Shown piece after piece: positions 1 through 6,729 of a stretch of DNA of 64,000 nucleotides. How positions within the stretch are numbered: position 1 is the stretch's first letter; each line of letters begins with the position of its first letter. A program made the translations under genes and the position numbers. Source of the DNA: Pseudomonas floridensis (GTDB taxonomy: Bacteria; Pseudomonadota; Gammaproteobacteria; Pseudomonadales; Pseudomonadaceae); the NCBI RefSeq assembly GCF_002087235.1, contig NZ_MUIO01000074.1, positions 20,193-84,192 of the forward strand, given 5' to 3'. Under the pieces are notes generated by a model. The model did not search any database. It saw nothing but the letters and a program-made list of their open reading frames with translations, and was not told the DNA's origin.

Positions 1-283
1 CGAAGGCGTGCTCGGGCTTGCCACCGAATACTTCTGAACTCTCCACCTCAAGACCCAGCCAGGTGCTCTGCGCACTCCACTGAGCGATGGCCTCACGGTC
101 CAGCCCGCTCTGCTGCGCGGGCAGCGTGGTCTGTACCAGATAATCGGTCAGCCCCAGCACATAGGCGCTGTAACGTGAGCGCATCAGCTTTTCTGCGCAG
201 GGGGCAGGCAGGCCCGCGTGGTAATGCCCGCAGCAGGCCGGCAACAGGTCGCCGCTGCCGCATGGGCAAATGGCACTACTCAT
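1..283 (-). CDS. YchJ-family SEC-C zinc-binding protein (partial, 3' end outside window)
   Basis: The reading frame opens at an ATG at 283 and stays open to the left edge, giving 94 visible residues. The N terminus reads MSSAICPCGSGDLLPACCG, the cysteine-rich SEC-C zinc motif, followed by a MRSRYSAYVLG stretch typical of the YchJ (UPF0225) family. These are small NTF2-like proteins whose biochemical role is not firmly known. The gene originally followed the DUF6231-like gene by only a few bases, because the old stop codon of that gene (287-289) lies just upstream of this ATG. The integrated element now separates the two by 6.4 kb, so transcription must come from the element or a new promoter. 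Confidence 0.85.
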   Translation of the reverse strand, partial: MSSAICPCGSGDLLPACCGHYHAGLPAPCAEKLMRSRYSAYVLGLTDYLVQTTLPAQQSGLDREAIAQWSAQSTWLGLEVESSEVFGGKPEHAF

Positions 284-286
284 GAT

Positions 287-328
287 TCACCACCAATACT
301 TTCCAAAATTTTCCGGGTTGGCCCAGAA
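287..328 (-). pseudogene. Displaced original 3' end of the DUF6231-like gene
   Basis: Read on the minus strand this stretch encodes FWANPENFGKYWW followed by TGA. The intact gene at 6730-7227 ends in FWANPEMFGKHWW plus stop. The match shows this is the original chromosomal C terminus left behind when the element integrated. The element supplies a replacement end that differs at two residues (N to M, Y to H). The codon upstream of the fragment (CAG) is already element sequence. Confidence 0.85.
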
Positions 329-329
329 C
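310..329. other. attL core (left attachment site)
   Basis: The 20 bp tttccgggttggcccagaac here is repeated exactly at 6753-6772. The neighbouring bases on the chromosomal side (about 290-309) are also similar to those at 6733-6752 but with mismatches, as expected when the phage-derived and bacterial gene ends differ slightly. Together the copies delimit a 6.44 kb element. The repeat lies in the last codons of a protein gene, not in a tRNA. Confidence 0.88.
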
Positions 330-389
330 TGAGAGGCGACTGATGGCAGGCCAAGCGTAGCGGGCTTCATAGCGGACCTCAAGGGTTTC

Positions 390-420
390 TGGTGACAGCA
401 TGGTGACAGCGTTGGTGACA
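390..420 (+). repeat. Left integrase arm-type site cluster (3 x TGGTGACA)
   Basis: TGGTGACA occurs at 390-397, 401-408 and 413-420, with spacings of 11 and 12 bp. A matching cluster of three lies near the right end at 6633-6663. Position just inside the core, direct orientation and presence at both ends fit arm-type binding sites of the tyrosine integrase. The last copy extends to a 14 bp identity (tggtgacagttggc) with the right end. Confidence 0.65.
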
Positions 421-584
421 GTTGGCGAGCCTCTGAGGTGCTCATTGAGTGTCATCGCAATGGGGTCCTTACCGCACCGTGCGGCTCTGAGCTGGCGAGC
501 AGCTAACGACCTGCGCGAGGGCCTACGGGGGTAACCGCTGGGATGCATGTGAAAGGTGGTCATTCAGATTTTTCTATCAGATTT

Positions 585-671
585 TCATTGAGGGACCTTG
601 AGTGTCCCATACAGCCAGAAGGCCACATGAACAGCTACGCAGACCCAGTAGGCAGCCTGTAGCGTGTCCAT
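585..671 (-). CDS. 28-residue single-pass membrane peptide
   Basis: An ATG at 671 is preceded by a perfect AAGGAG six bases upstream. The frame encodes 28 residues beginning MDTLQAAYWVCVAVHVAFW and ending LYGTLKVPQ. Almost the whole chain is one hydrophobic segment. It starts about 22 bases after the stop of the KilA-N gene on the same strand, so the two are probably co-transcribed. I do not recognise a family. Small membrane peptides in phage-type elements can be holin-like, exclusion or regulatory, but nothing here decides between these. The strong ribosome site is the main support. Confidence 0.55.
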   Translation of the reverse strand: MDTLQAAYWVCVAVHVAFWLYGTLKVPQ

Positions 672-693
672 GAGGTTCTCCTTGAGGTATCGG

Positions 694-1233
694 TTAACGG
701 ATTGGGTTTGCCTTCTCGTGGCGCTTGGCGACTCCCATAGCTGCTCTCATGGCCTTCTCACCGGGGCTCAAGGTGCGAGGTTTACGGCTTCGGTTGAGTC
801 CTCTGAGGATGCTATTGCGGTCTTGGTTCTCAGTGGTGCGTTCAAGGATGGCAGCGCTATGGTCGTGACCAATATCAGTCATGATCCCAGCAACGATCAG
901 GGCGACCTCTGGCCTCTCAAGGATGGCCTCAAAGGCGTCATAGACCATGTCCTTGAATTCATCGGAGACCCAGCCAGCGTACTCAATGGTCGCCCGTTTG
1001 CTCGCAAGGATCATTGAGCCAGAACGCCCATTGTTTAACGCATGCAGAAATTGCATTCGTTCCAAGCGTTCGGCGCTTTTAGTTCGCCACTGACCCGGCT
1101 GTTTACCCTTGGGCAACTTCAGAGTTCGCCAGATGTCCGTCAGGTCCCATTGGCCCCGGTCATTTGCCTTGAAGGCTTGACCTTCGATGATGATGACGTG
1201 GGAAGCGTGCTTGTGTTTGATGTCGATTGTCAT
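694..1233 (-). CDS. KilA-N domain protein (phage antirepressor-like)
   Basis: 179 residues. Residues about 10-105 carry a KilA-N domain, with a GQAFKANDRGQWDLTDIWR core, then a PGQW motif, a region matching ...IEYAGWVSDEF and a helix at 95-105. KilA-N proteins in temperate phages bind DNA and commonly act as antirepressors or developmental regulators. The start at 1233 has AAGGA ten bases upstream. The C-terminal third (about 130-179) is basic and rich in R and K. It is the penultimate gene of a minus-strand phage gene cluster. A 21 bp inverted repeat spanning 1246-1337 overlaps its ribosome site, suggesting translational control. Domain call is firm; its job in this element is inferred. Confidence 0.8.
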   Translation of the reverse strand: MTIDIKHKHASHVIIIEGQAFKANDRGQWDLTDIWRTLKLPKGKQPGQWRTKSAERLERMQFLHALNNGRSGSMILASKRATIEYAGWVSDEFKDMVYDAFEAILERPEVALIVAGIMTDIGHDHSAAILERTTENQDRNSILRGLNRSRKPRTLSPGEKAMRAAMGVAKRHEKANPIR

Positions 1234-1245
1234 GGTCGTGTAATC

Positions 1246-1337
1246 CTTTTGGTTTGAACCCTATGGCCGACCTCCCTGAAGACCCACAGACGCCCCACCG
1301 GGCAATCGTCAAGGTTCCATAAGGTTCAAACCAAAAG
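1246..1337 (-). promoter_or_regulatory. Long inverted repeat over the KilA-N gene ribosome site
   Basis: The 21-mers at 1246-1266 and 1317-1337 are reverse complements apart from one base, separated by 50 bases. In the minus-strand transcript they would form a 20-bp-plus stem whose 3' arm includes the AAAAG of the KilA-N gene Shine-Dalgarno region. It could act as an RNA switch that hides the ribosome site, as an RNase III processing site like those between T7 genes, or as a DNA operator pair. Another spaced inverted repeat lies at 3258-3341 in the same element. Confidence 0.55.
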
Positions 1338-1520
1338 AGTCTGTGATTGGATGACCAGCACCCCAGGCGGTCGGGCCTTGAAGTTGGTCGGGTTGATAAT
1401 CTGCAAATTCAACCAGCTCAGATTTGAGCGCGTTAAACCAGTTAATGACGTTAGCTCACTTTTGAGCTGACCCTGCCGATCCCTCTCGGGCCGGTCTTAC
1501 GGGTCATCTTTCAAACTTTC

Positions 1521-2789
1521 TTAAGCAGCGGCAATTACATTCACTGTGTAGGAGGCCGAGAAACCACCCTCAGCAGTCGTTACCTTGATTGTCGCCTTAC
1601 CCACTTTGAGACCCTTTACAGAACCCGTTGGGGATACCGTTGCTACTGACGAATCAGATGTGGTCCATGTGATGCTCTGATTGGTGGCATTTGCAGGGGA
1701 CACAGTGGCAGCGTTTGAGTATGAAGCACCCACGGCGAGGTCCTTAGAGGAGACCTTGAGGGATACACCCGACACCGGAGTGAACAGCTTCACGTTGGTG
1801 ATCATCGGGAACGCTACAGTTTCAGTTTGAAGACCATCTTCGGTCAGCTTCACCTTGACCTTGCCGTTAGCCACGATGTCTACGGTTGTCATAATCTCAA
1901 TGTCCCACGCCTGAGCATTGCCGTTGCGGGTCGCAAGGATTTTCCAAATGTCGCCCTCACGGTTCTCACGGTAGCTCAGCGCGGTGAACATCTTCGGCAG
2001 CAAGAACAAACCGTAGTCAGTACCGCTGTAAGGCTGCACAGACGCTCCAATAAGGTTTTCGATTTCACCCACACCAGCACGCTGGGCAGCACGCTCAAGT
2101 ACAGCCACCATCGACACAGGCAGCAACACCACGAAGTCAGATAAAGAGGTGCCCACGGTCTGATTGATGTGCATCGTTAGGAGGTCAATAAGATCCTCAG
2201 CGATTTCTACAGGCTTGCCCGTTGGCTTAACTTCAGAGAAAACCTCGGTGCTTGCAGCGGTCGAAAGGATGCCAGCGATCTTACCCGCTGCGCTTAACTC
2301 AATGTCACGTAAGATCTTGTCAGCGGTTTGAGCCATTGAAGACTCGGTAAAACCAGCAATCAAGTTGTGGTCGAGGATCGTCACGCGATGACTGATAACC
2401 AGAGCGGAATCGGTAGGCTCCGTAAAGATGATCGACCCGGCCAATACTTCGCCTTTGCTAATGGTTTGGTTATCCCAGTTCTTGCGAGGGTCGAACTCAA
2501 CGGAGCGATCAGTCATAGTGATGACTTGTTGGCCGGTAGCCTCAGAGCCCGCAGGGCGGAACTCACAAGGGGTTCTCTCCATAGCAGCCTCGCGCCACTC
2601 ATCGCCATTCAAAAAGTCCTCAGCGGCTTCCACAAGGGCTTGCACATAGACCGATGGATCAGTGCTTGCAAGTGTCTCTGCTCGTACATCGGAAGTGCTG
2701 AAGTGGATTGATGCATTGTTATCGTCAATGGCGTTGATGTTCCATTTGACGGTGTCTACATGCGGTGCTACGTACTGATTAGGTTTCAT
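1521..2789 (-). CDS. Major capsid-like phage protein with C-terminal Ig-like (BIG2) domain
   Basis: 422 residues. Residues about 340-418 form a clear bacterial Ig-like group 2 domain (VSLKVSSKDLAVG ... VSPANATNQSITW ... GLKVGKATIKVT). Such domains are common decorations on capsid and tail proteins of tailed phages. The first 335 residues are acidic-to-neutral, soluble, without a signal peptide, and of capsid-protein size and composition, but I cannot prove the fold by eye. A start at 2789 is preceded by CTCAGGAGAAAATTCT, a good ribosome site. A small protein with a charged helical tail (2832-3230) is encoded just upstream, the position where scaffold genes usually sit. No portal, terminase or tail gene is present, which is odd for a prophage remnant that keeps its capsid gene intact. 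Confidence 0.6.
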   Translation of the reverse strand: MKPNQYVAPHVDTVKWNINAIDDNNASIHFSTSDVRAETLASTDPSVYVQALVEAAEDFLNGDEWREAAMERTPCEFRPAGSEATGQQVITMTDRSVEFDPRKNWDNQTISKGEVLAGSIIFTEPTDSALVISHRVTILDHNLIAGFTESSMAQTADKILRDIELSAAGKIAGILSTAASTEVFSEVKPTGKPVEIAEDLIDLLTMHINQTVGTSLSDFVVLLPVSMVAVLERAAQRAGVGEIENLIGASVQPYSGTDYGLFLLPKMFTALSYRENREGDIWKILATRNGNAQAWDIEIMTTVDIVANGKVKVKLTEDGLQTETVAFPMITNVKLFTPVSGVSLKVSSKDLAVGASYSNAATVSPANATNQSITWTTSDSSVATVSPTGSVKGLKVGKATIKVTTAEGGFSASYTVNVIAAA

Positions 2790-2831
2790 AGAATTTTCTC
2801 CTGAGTTAGATGATTGAAGTTCGGTCTTGGT

Positions 2832-3230
2832 TTACCAGCCGGAGTTACCACGGGATGCCGCACGGACACGGGCACCCTGCTCACGAATGGCAGCGGCGCG
2901 GGCTTCCTTATCAGCTTTGGCCTGAGCCAGTTCACGAGGCGTCCACTCACGGCAGCGCTCGGCGTGGGCATCGGCTTCACGTTGTTGACGCGCTCGCTCA
3001 GATGCCTTTGCGGCTTTGTCTCCGTGGTACCCGCGGGCAACATCAGGAATCGCTTTGAGCGAAAGACCGGCCTCATCAAACACTTGGACGATCTCGAATT
3101 GGCGACTCTTAACGGTGCCACATTGAGCAACCAGCATGGGCAGCATGATGTTCTCTACGTACTCACGGTTCAGAACTTGTCCCGATACAGTGACTTCGTT
3201 CTTCAGGACTTTGGTGATTGTGATTTTCAT
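2832..3230 (-). CDS. Phage-type protein with charged helical tail (possible scaffold)
   Basis: 132 residues from an ATG at 3230 that has AGGAG nine bases upstream. The longer frame starting at 3326 lacks such a site. Residues 1-55 look beta-rich (MKITITKVLKNEVTVSGQ). Residues 60-125 are strongly charged and alanine-rich, with runs such as KAAKASERARQQREADAHAE, suggesting a long helix or coiled coil. The gene lies 42 bases upstream of the capsid-like gene and on the same strand. Scaffolding proteins are typically helical, charged and encoded just before the capsid gene, so this role is plausible, but it rests on position and composition only. Confidence 0.55.
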   Translation of the reverse strand: MKITITKVLKNEVTVSGQVLNREYVENIMLPMLVAQCGTVKSRQFEIVQVFDEAGLSLKAIPDVARGYHGDKAAKASERARQQREADAHAERCREWTPRELAQAKADKEARAAAIREQGARVRAASRGNSGW

Positions 3231-3257
3231 TGGTTTGGATCTCCTATGAGTTGATCC

Positions 3258-3341
3258 ATTAGTCAGCCTTAGCGCCATTGAGGCACACGACCAGACGGCC
3301 AAGGAGAGAAGACCACGAGGCCTCAACTAAAGCTGACTAAT
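3258..3341 (-). promoter_or_regulatory. Spaced inverted repeat upstream of the scaffold-like gene
   Basis: attagtcagccttag at 3258-3272 and ctaaagctgactaat at 3327-3341 are reverse complements with one mismatch, 54 bases apart. The stem would form in the leader of the 2832-3230 transcript, 28 bases before its start codon. The geometry is like that of the repeat at 1246-1337, so the element may use the same kind of RNA processing or control twice. Confidence 0.45.
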
Positions 3342-3435
3342 AGATTCTGGGGTTTGGGTTATTGCAGATGATCTAACAGGAAATGGCGAAACCTGAGAGG
3401 GCATCTTTATGGACAATCGTGGCGACGATCGTTTG

Positions 3436-3726
3436 CTATTTAGGGCGAGCCGTGAGAACCACAGGTACGCCTTTTACGGTGTGGTACAGCATGATCAAAT
3501 CCAGACCAGTCGCAATCAGTAAACCTTCAAGGGCTTCCATGTAGAATGCTCCCAGCTTACTTGTTACAAACGCTTTGTCTTTGTCTGTGTCTCGATTGGT
3601 GCGGACAGCGAGGGTCTTCAGGTTGAATATAGCGGTGGCTGATCGACCATTCATAGACGACTCAATAGATAACAAGGTATTGGTCTGTTCAATGCTGAGA
3701 TCGTCAAGTACGAAATAGAATCGCAT
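3436..3726 (-). CDS. Hypothetical protein of the integrated element
   Basis: 96 residues, starting MRFYFVLDDLSIEQ, with an AGGAG six bases before the ATG at 3726. No recognised domain. The sequence is mixed alpha/beta, with a hydrophobic stretch near residues 70-90 that is too polar at its edges to be a convincing membrane helix. It is the first gene downstream of a T7-like promoter sequence at 3834-3856 and is followed by the scaffold-like and capsid-like genes, so it may belong to a late or structural cluster. Confidence 0.6.
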   Translation of the reverse strand: MRFYFVLDDLSIEQTNTLLSIESSMNGRSATAIFNLKTLAVRTNRDTDKDKAFVTSKLGAFYMEALEGLLIATGLDLIMLYHTVKGVPVVLTARPK

Positions 3727-3833
3727 AGAGTCTCCTACAGAAATATGGCTAAGGAGGGTTCATGATTATGAATGCCAGTTAACTTAGTTTATGGCTAATC
3801 TTTAGATATCTCACAGGGGAGTCTCAGAGGGTC

Positions 3834-3856
3834 TTTACCAATAGTGAGGGTGTCTA
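3834..3856 (-). promoter_or_regulatory. Candidate T7/T3-type phage promoter 1
   Basis: On the minus strand this 23-mer contains ACCCTCACTATTGG. Aligned without gaps to the T7 class III promoter consensus it matches 15 of 23 positions, including an unbroken CTCACTAT. The ACCCTCACTA part is identical to the T3 promoter core. It sits between the HNH gene stop (3871) and the next gene start (3726), pointing at that gene. No single-subunit RNA polymerase gene occurs in the window, so it would be read only when a phage supplies one. Confidence 0.5.
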
Positions 3857-3870
3857 TAGGTGTAGGATCA

Positions 3871-4548
3871 TTAACCCTGCTTTGCCTTCATAATCTTCCA
3901 CTGAGGTGCCCCAACGATGACTCCATGGGCATCCTTACGAGCACCATCACCGAGACCAGCCTCACGGACAGAAGCAAGCCAGTGTTGAGCAGATTTGGGG
4001 TTCTCAAAGATGGCCCGATGAGTGACGCCACGGATGGTTGCCTTTGCAATGAATCGCTCGCCCTTGGTGAAGTGTTTGTCTCTGGTCACGCCGACTGGCA
4101 AGTCTGAATCCCTCTTAGGCATTTTCCGACCCTGAAGCCCCACGACACGGTTGCCCATGTTCTCGTGGTAGGTCAGTGGTCTCAGGTTGCTTGGATGATT
4201 GTTGTTTGGATTGCCGTCGATATGATCAATGACAAGGGACTCATCGAACGGGCCATGAGCCATCCGATAAACAATGCGGGCCTTCTGTACGCGGATCTTA
4301 TGCTTGGTCTCGCCGTCCATCCATGTGACTTCAACTTGCTGCCGTAACGATCCATTGGTGTATGAGCCCACAGGGGCCCCCTCTACGGTTCCTCTACGGG
4401 TCTTGCCGGGGATGAGCTTGAAGTCACGAGCTACGATTCCATCGTGGTCCTCAGCGAGCTTGTAGCGGGCCTCAAGGATTTGTATCGGTGGTAGCACGCA
4501 GGCCATCACGTTGGTGCCCTGAAGGCGGATTTTGGTTGGTGTTGTCAT
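3871..4548 (-). CDS. HNH endonuclease
   Basis: 225 residues from an ATG at 4548 with GGGAG upstream; a longer frame from 4593 lacks a ribosome site. The middle holds an HNH nuclease core, with LVIDHIDGNPNNNHPSNL followed by RPLTYHENMGNR, which supplies the conserved histidine and asparagines. The C-terminal part (about 135-215) resembles the AP2-like DNA-binding repeat often joined to phage HNH nucleases (LPVGVTRDKHFTKGERFIAK). Such enzymes are free-standing homing nucleases or DNA packaging helpers in phages. It lies 55 bases downstream of the second T7-like promoter sequence and heads the minus-strand cluster. Confidence 0.82.
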   Translation of the reverse strand: MTTPTKIRLQGTNVMACVLPPIQILEARYKLAEDHDGIVARDFKLIPGKTRRGTVEGAPVGSYTNGSLRQQVEVTWMDGETKHKIRVQKARIVYRMAHGPFDESLVIDHIDGNPNNNHPSNLRPLTYHENMGNRVVGLQGRKMPKRDSDLPVGVTRDKHFTKGERFIAKATIRGVTHRAIFENPKSAQHWLASVREAGLGDGARKDAHGVIVGAPQWKIMKAKQG

Positions 4549-4585
4549 TGGTGGTCTCCCGTGCTGATTGATTGGTGACTGGGTG

Positions 4586-4608
4586 TAGTGCAATAGTGAG
4601 GGCTTTAA
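4586..4608 (-). promoter_or_regulatory. Candidate T7/T3-type phage promoter 2
   Basis: The minus strand carries GCCCTCACTATTGCACTA. The 12-mer CCCTCACTATTG is identical to the one in the sequence at 3834-3856, and this is its only other occurrence in the element that I found. It lies about 40 bases upstream of the HNH gene start at 4548. Agreement with the T7 consensus is weaker outside the core. Two copies, both intergenic and both facing the next minus-strand gene, support a promoter role. Confidence 0.45.
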
Positions 4609-4744
4609 ACCCTACGGCTACAGTCACAGGCGTTTCGATCAACAAATACGAGGCTCCGGGGGCGGCTCAAGGTTTTCTATAAGCAGGCGTCTGTGCTCAC
4701 GCAGCAAGGTAAGGACCCGGCAAGTCAATTCCCAGAATGGCCTA

Positions 4745-4796
4745 TTGACACTCTCTTCACGCTTGATGAAGTATTCCAAGTTCAACCAACAAGGAG
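4745..4796 (+). promoter_or_regulatory. Promoter and ribosome site of the protein L gene
   Basis: A perfect TTGACA lies at 4745-4750. A weak -10 (AAGTAT, 4769-4774) follows at an 18 bp spacing. AAGGAG at 4791-4796 stands six bases before the ATG at 4803. The gene is therefore likely transcribed by the host RNA polymerase, independent of the oppositely oriented phage genes. Confidence 0.5.
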
Positions 4797-4802
4797 TGTG
4801 TT

Positions 4803-5048
4803 ATGAGCTGGTGGATTGATAGCAGTGTATTGTCTAAAAGTGACGGGAACAAAAAGTGGTGGACGGACACCTACGGTCCGAGCGACAAAGTCCCAGTTTC
4901 TGGCATCTATCGCTGCACGGGTTGTAAGAAAGAGGTAACGTCAAACGCAGATGATCCATTCCCGCCTCAGAATCATCATCAGCATTCTGCCGCTCAAGGC
5001 GCTGTTAAATGGAAGTTGAACGTGCGTACAAACACCGCCGGGGAATGA
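4803..5048 (+). CDS. Small zinc-ribbon-like protein of the Pseudomonas 'protein L' family
   Basis: 81 residues. The core reads PVSGIYRCTGCKKEVTSNA, with a CxxC pair, then DPFPPQNHHQHS and a C-terminal VKWKLNVRTNT. This pattern matches a family often annotated as protein L in Pseudomonas; its function is not known to me. Only one CxxC pair is present, with the HHQH histidines as possible extra metal ligands. The gene is the only plus-strand gene in the element, with its own promoter and terminator, an arrangement typical of a cargo (moron) gene expressed in the lysogenic state. Confidence 0.72.
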   Translation: MSWWIDSSVLSKSDGNKKWWTDTYGPSDKVPVSGIYRCTGCKKEVTSNADDPFPPQNHHQHSAAQGAVKWKLNVRTNTAGE

Positions 5049-5056
5049 TTGCTGAG

Positions 5057-5093
5057 GGCGCATCGGTTGTGCTATCGATGTGCCTTCCTTTTT
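5057..5093 (+). terminator. Rho-independent terminator of the protein L gene
   Basis: GGCGCATCG at 5057-5065 pairs with CGATGTGCC at 5076-5084 (nine pairs, one G-T), followed by ttccttttt. It starts nine bases after the stop of the 4803-5048 gene. Confidence 0.7.
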
Positions 5094-5227
5094 ATTCCAG
5101 CTCTGTCTTCAACGTCTCCGCCATCATGCGGGGGGAGCTCAACCGTCCTACCAGCTTTAGACAGCTATCGACGCTCGAGGCGTGCCCAAGATTGTCTCTG
5201 CGGTCCACACCGGAATCTCAGCGGCCT

Positions 5228-6700
5228 TTACGATTTCACCAACGAGAACGCTTTCACGAGAGCTTCATGGAGCGTCCTTACAGGCAGCTTCTGAGACCCC
5301 GCATACAGGTCATAAGTAATCGTCCCTGAGCTATGCCCGGTGATTGCCTGCGCGATACCTTCAGGAATCACAGCGGCCTTCATGAGCCCCGTAATGGAGT
5401 GCCGTAGCGAGTGGAAAGATTGATTGCCACCAGAGGACAACCCCAAGGGCTTCCTGAGAGCCTCATTGAGTGGCTTATTGAATGAGTGTTCCATGACCTT
5501 GAACAGTCGGCCTTCATTGGCGTTGATCCACTCAAGGAATACCTCAAGAGAAAACCCGTAGGCCCCATCGACGAGCGGCACCTGCCTGACAGAGAAGCTA
5601 TTCTTCAGGGTCTTACCACCATTCTCATCCTTGTTGATATCAATGACCGTGATGCCATCGACTTGCTTGATGTCTTCCTTGGTCAACTGGTAGATCTCGC
5701 CTATACGGGCACCCGTGAGAACCCCGATAGACAACGCCCAACGCTTCCAGTCCTCTTCAGACAGGTCATTGGCGTGATCCATGATCTTGACCACTTGGTC
5801 TTGAGTAAGCGGCTTACGGGTACTCTCAGCGCCTTTCTCGATCTTCAGTCCCTTGTCGAATGACCTATCGAGATAGCCGTTATTCACCGCCCAGCCCATG
5901 ACCGTTGATAGCTGGGTCAGAAGCTTATTGGACGTTAGAGGCTTGCGGCCCTCCAAGACTTTCTCCTTAAGGGCGACCATATCTGCCCTCGTGTGAGTCT
6001 TGATGTCCAAATCTCCAAGTAGCCCACTGAGGGTTCGGCAGGCAGACGTAACAGACTTATGAGTAGTTGCGGTGACATTGCCTCTTCGTTCAGCCAGATA
6101 GAGCCCTGAGAGGGTCTCAAAGGTCATCGGTTCATCGGAGCGTAATACAGATAGGGACGGAGACTGGGCTACAGACGTGCTACAAGACAGCTCCCCAATG
6201 ATCCCTGTGAGTTCCTCTGGGCGACCTTCAAGGCGGTCTTGAGCAGCCCTCAGCACCCGGTGACCCGTGCCTATGGCCCGTTGCTGAGTCTCAGTGAATC
6301 TACCAAGCGAGGCAGCCTCAGCAAGGTGGTTGCTCATCTGGTCATATATCTCCATGTAGAGGCCCCGAGTGTCACCGCTATGGCCTTGCATGGCGTCCTC
6401 AGCGATCTCCTTGAGGCGTTCCTTGAGGTCCTCCCATGAAGCCTCAGGCCGGTCGAGGTGGAAGACAGCCAGTGTCGTGAGGATTTCCTTGGAGAACTGC
6501 ATAGCGGTTGGCCTATCGGTGGAGCGGAGAGAGATGGCGAGACTACGGGTAGAGCATCCCCGAGGGCGAACCCTCAGGTAGTAGATTCCTGACCGTCTGT
6601 AATGCCAGACCGAAAGGGCCTGAGATGGTCTTTGGTGACAAGGCTGGTTACAGGCTGGTGACAGTTGGCCCTGCTCGGGCATGGCTTCGATAGCGTTCAT
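5228..6700 (-). CDS. Tyrosine-recombinase integrase
   Basis: 490 residues. The catalytic domain covers about 295-480, with the conserved set R332 (LTGARIGEI), H430 and R433 (HSLRH), H456 (TGHSS) and nucleophile Y466 (TYDLYAG). A core-binding domain precedes it (about 190-285), and residues 30-120 form a long N-terminal region. It resembles the phage integrases with an N-terminal DUF6538-type segment. The gene ends the element near attR, reads away from the core site, and its 5' codons overlap the right arm-type repeats. No clear ribosome site precedes 6700, so the true start may be internal. It would carry out insertion at the DUF6231-like gene; no excisionase gene was recognised. Confidence 0.93.
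   Translation of the reverse strand: MNAIEAMPEQGQLSPACNQPCHQRPSQALSVWHYRRSGIYYLRVRPRGCSTRSLAISLRSTDRPTAMQFSKEILTTLAVFHLDRPEASWEDLKERLKEIAEDAMQGHSGDTRGLYMEIYDQMSNHLAEAASLGRFTETQQRAIGTGHRVLRAAQDRLEGRPEELTGIIGELSCSTSVAQSPSLSVLRSDEPMTFETLSGLYLAERRGNVTATTHKSVTSACRTLSGLLGDLDIKTHTRADMVALKEKVLEGRKPLTSNKLLTQLSTVMGWAVNNGYLDRSFDKGLKIEKGAESTRKPLTQDQVVKIMDHANDLSEEDWKRWALSIGVLTGARIGEIYQLTKEDIKQVDGITVIDINKDENGGKTLKNSFSVRQVPLVDGAYGFSLEVFLEWINANEGRLFKVMEHSFNKPLNEALRKPLGLSSGGNQSFHSLRHSITGLMKAAVIPEGIAQAITGHSSGTITYDLYAGSQKLPVRTLHEALVKAFSLVKS
6633..6663 (+). repeat. Right integrase arm-type site cluster (TGGTGACA-like x 3)
   Basis: TGGTGACA at 6633-6640, TGGTTACA at 6645-6652 and TGGTGACA at 6656-6663. Spacings are 12 and 11 bp, the mirror of the left cluster (11 and 12), and all copies point the same way as on the left. 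The cluster lies within the first codons of the integrase gene, about 90 bp from the core, suggesting that integrase binding could also repress its own gene. Confidence 0.62.
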
Positions 6701-6729
6701 GGTGAGGTAAGCCCTTGATATTCATGGGT

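Noticed and set aside
276..563. A 95-codon open frame on the minus strand at the left end of the element
   Set aside because: It has no ribosome site, covers the arm-type repeats and the att core, and its end (GQPGKFWKVLVVNHE) is only a shifted reading of the displaced DUF6231-like gene end.
1476..1494. Hairpin (CCG..CCC/GGG.CGG, GAGA loop on the minus strand) 27 bases after the capsid-like gene
   Set aside because: The stem is interrupted and no T-run follows, so it was not called a terminator, although an RNA-processing role is possible.
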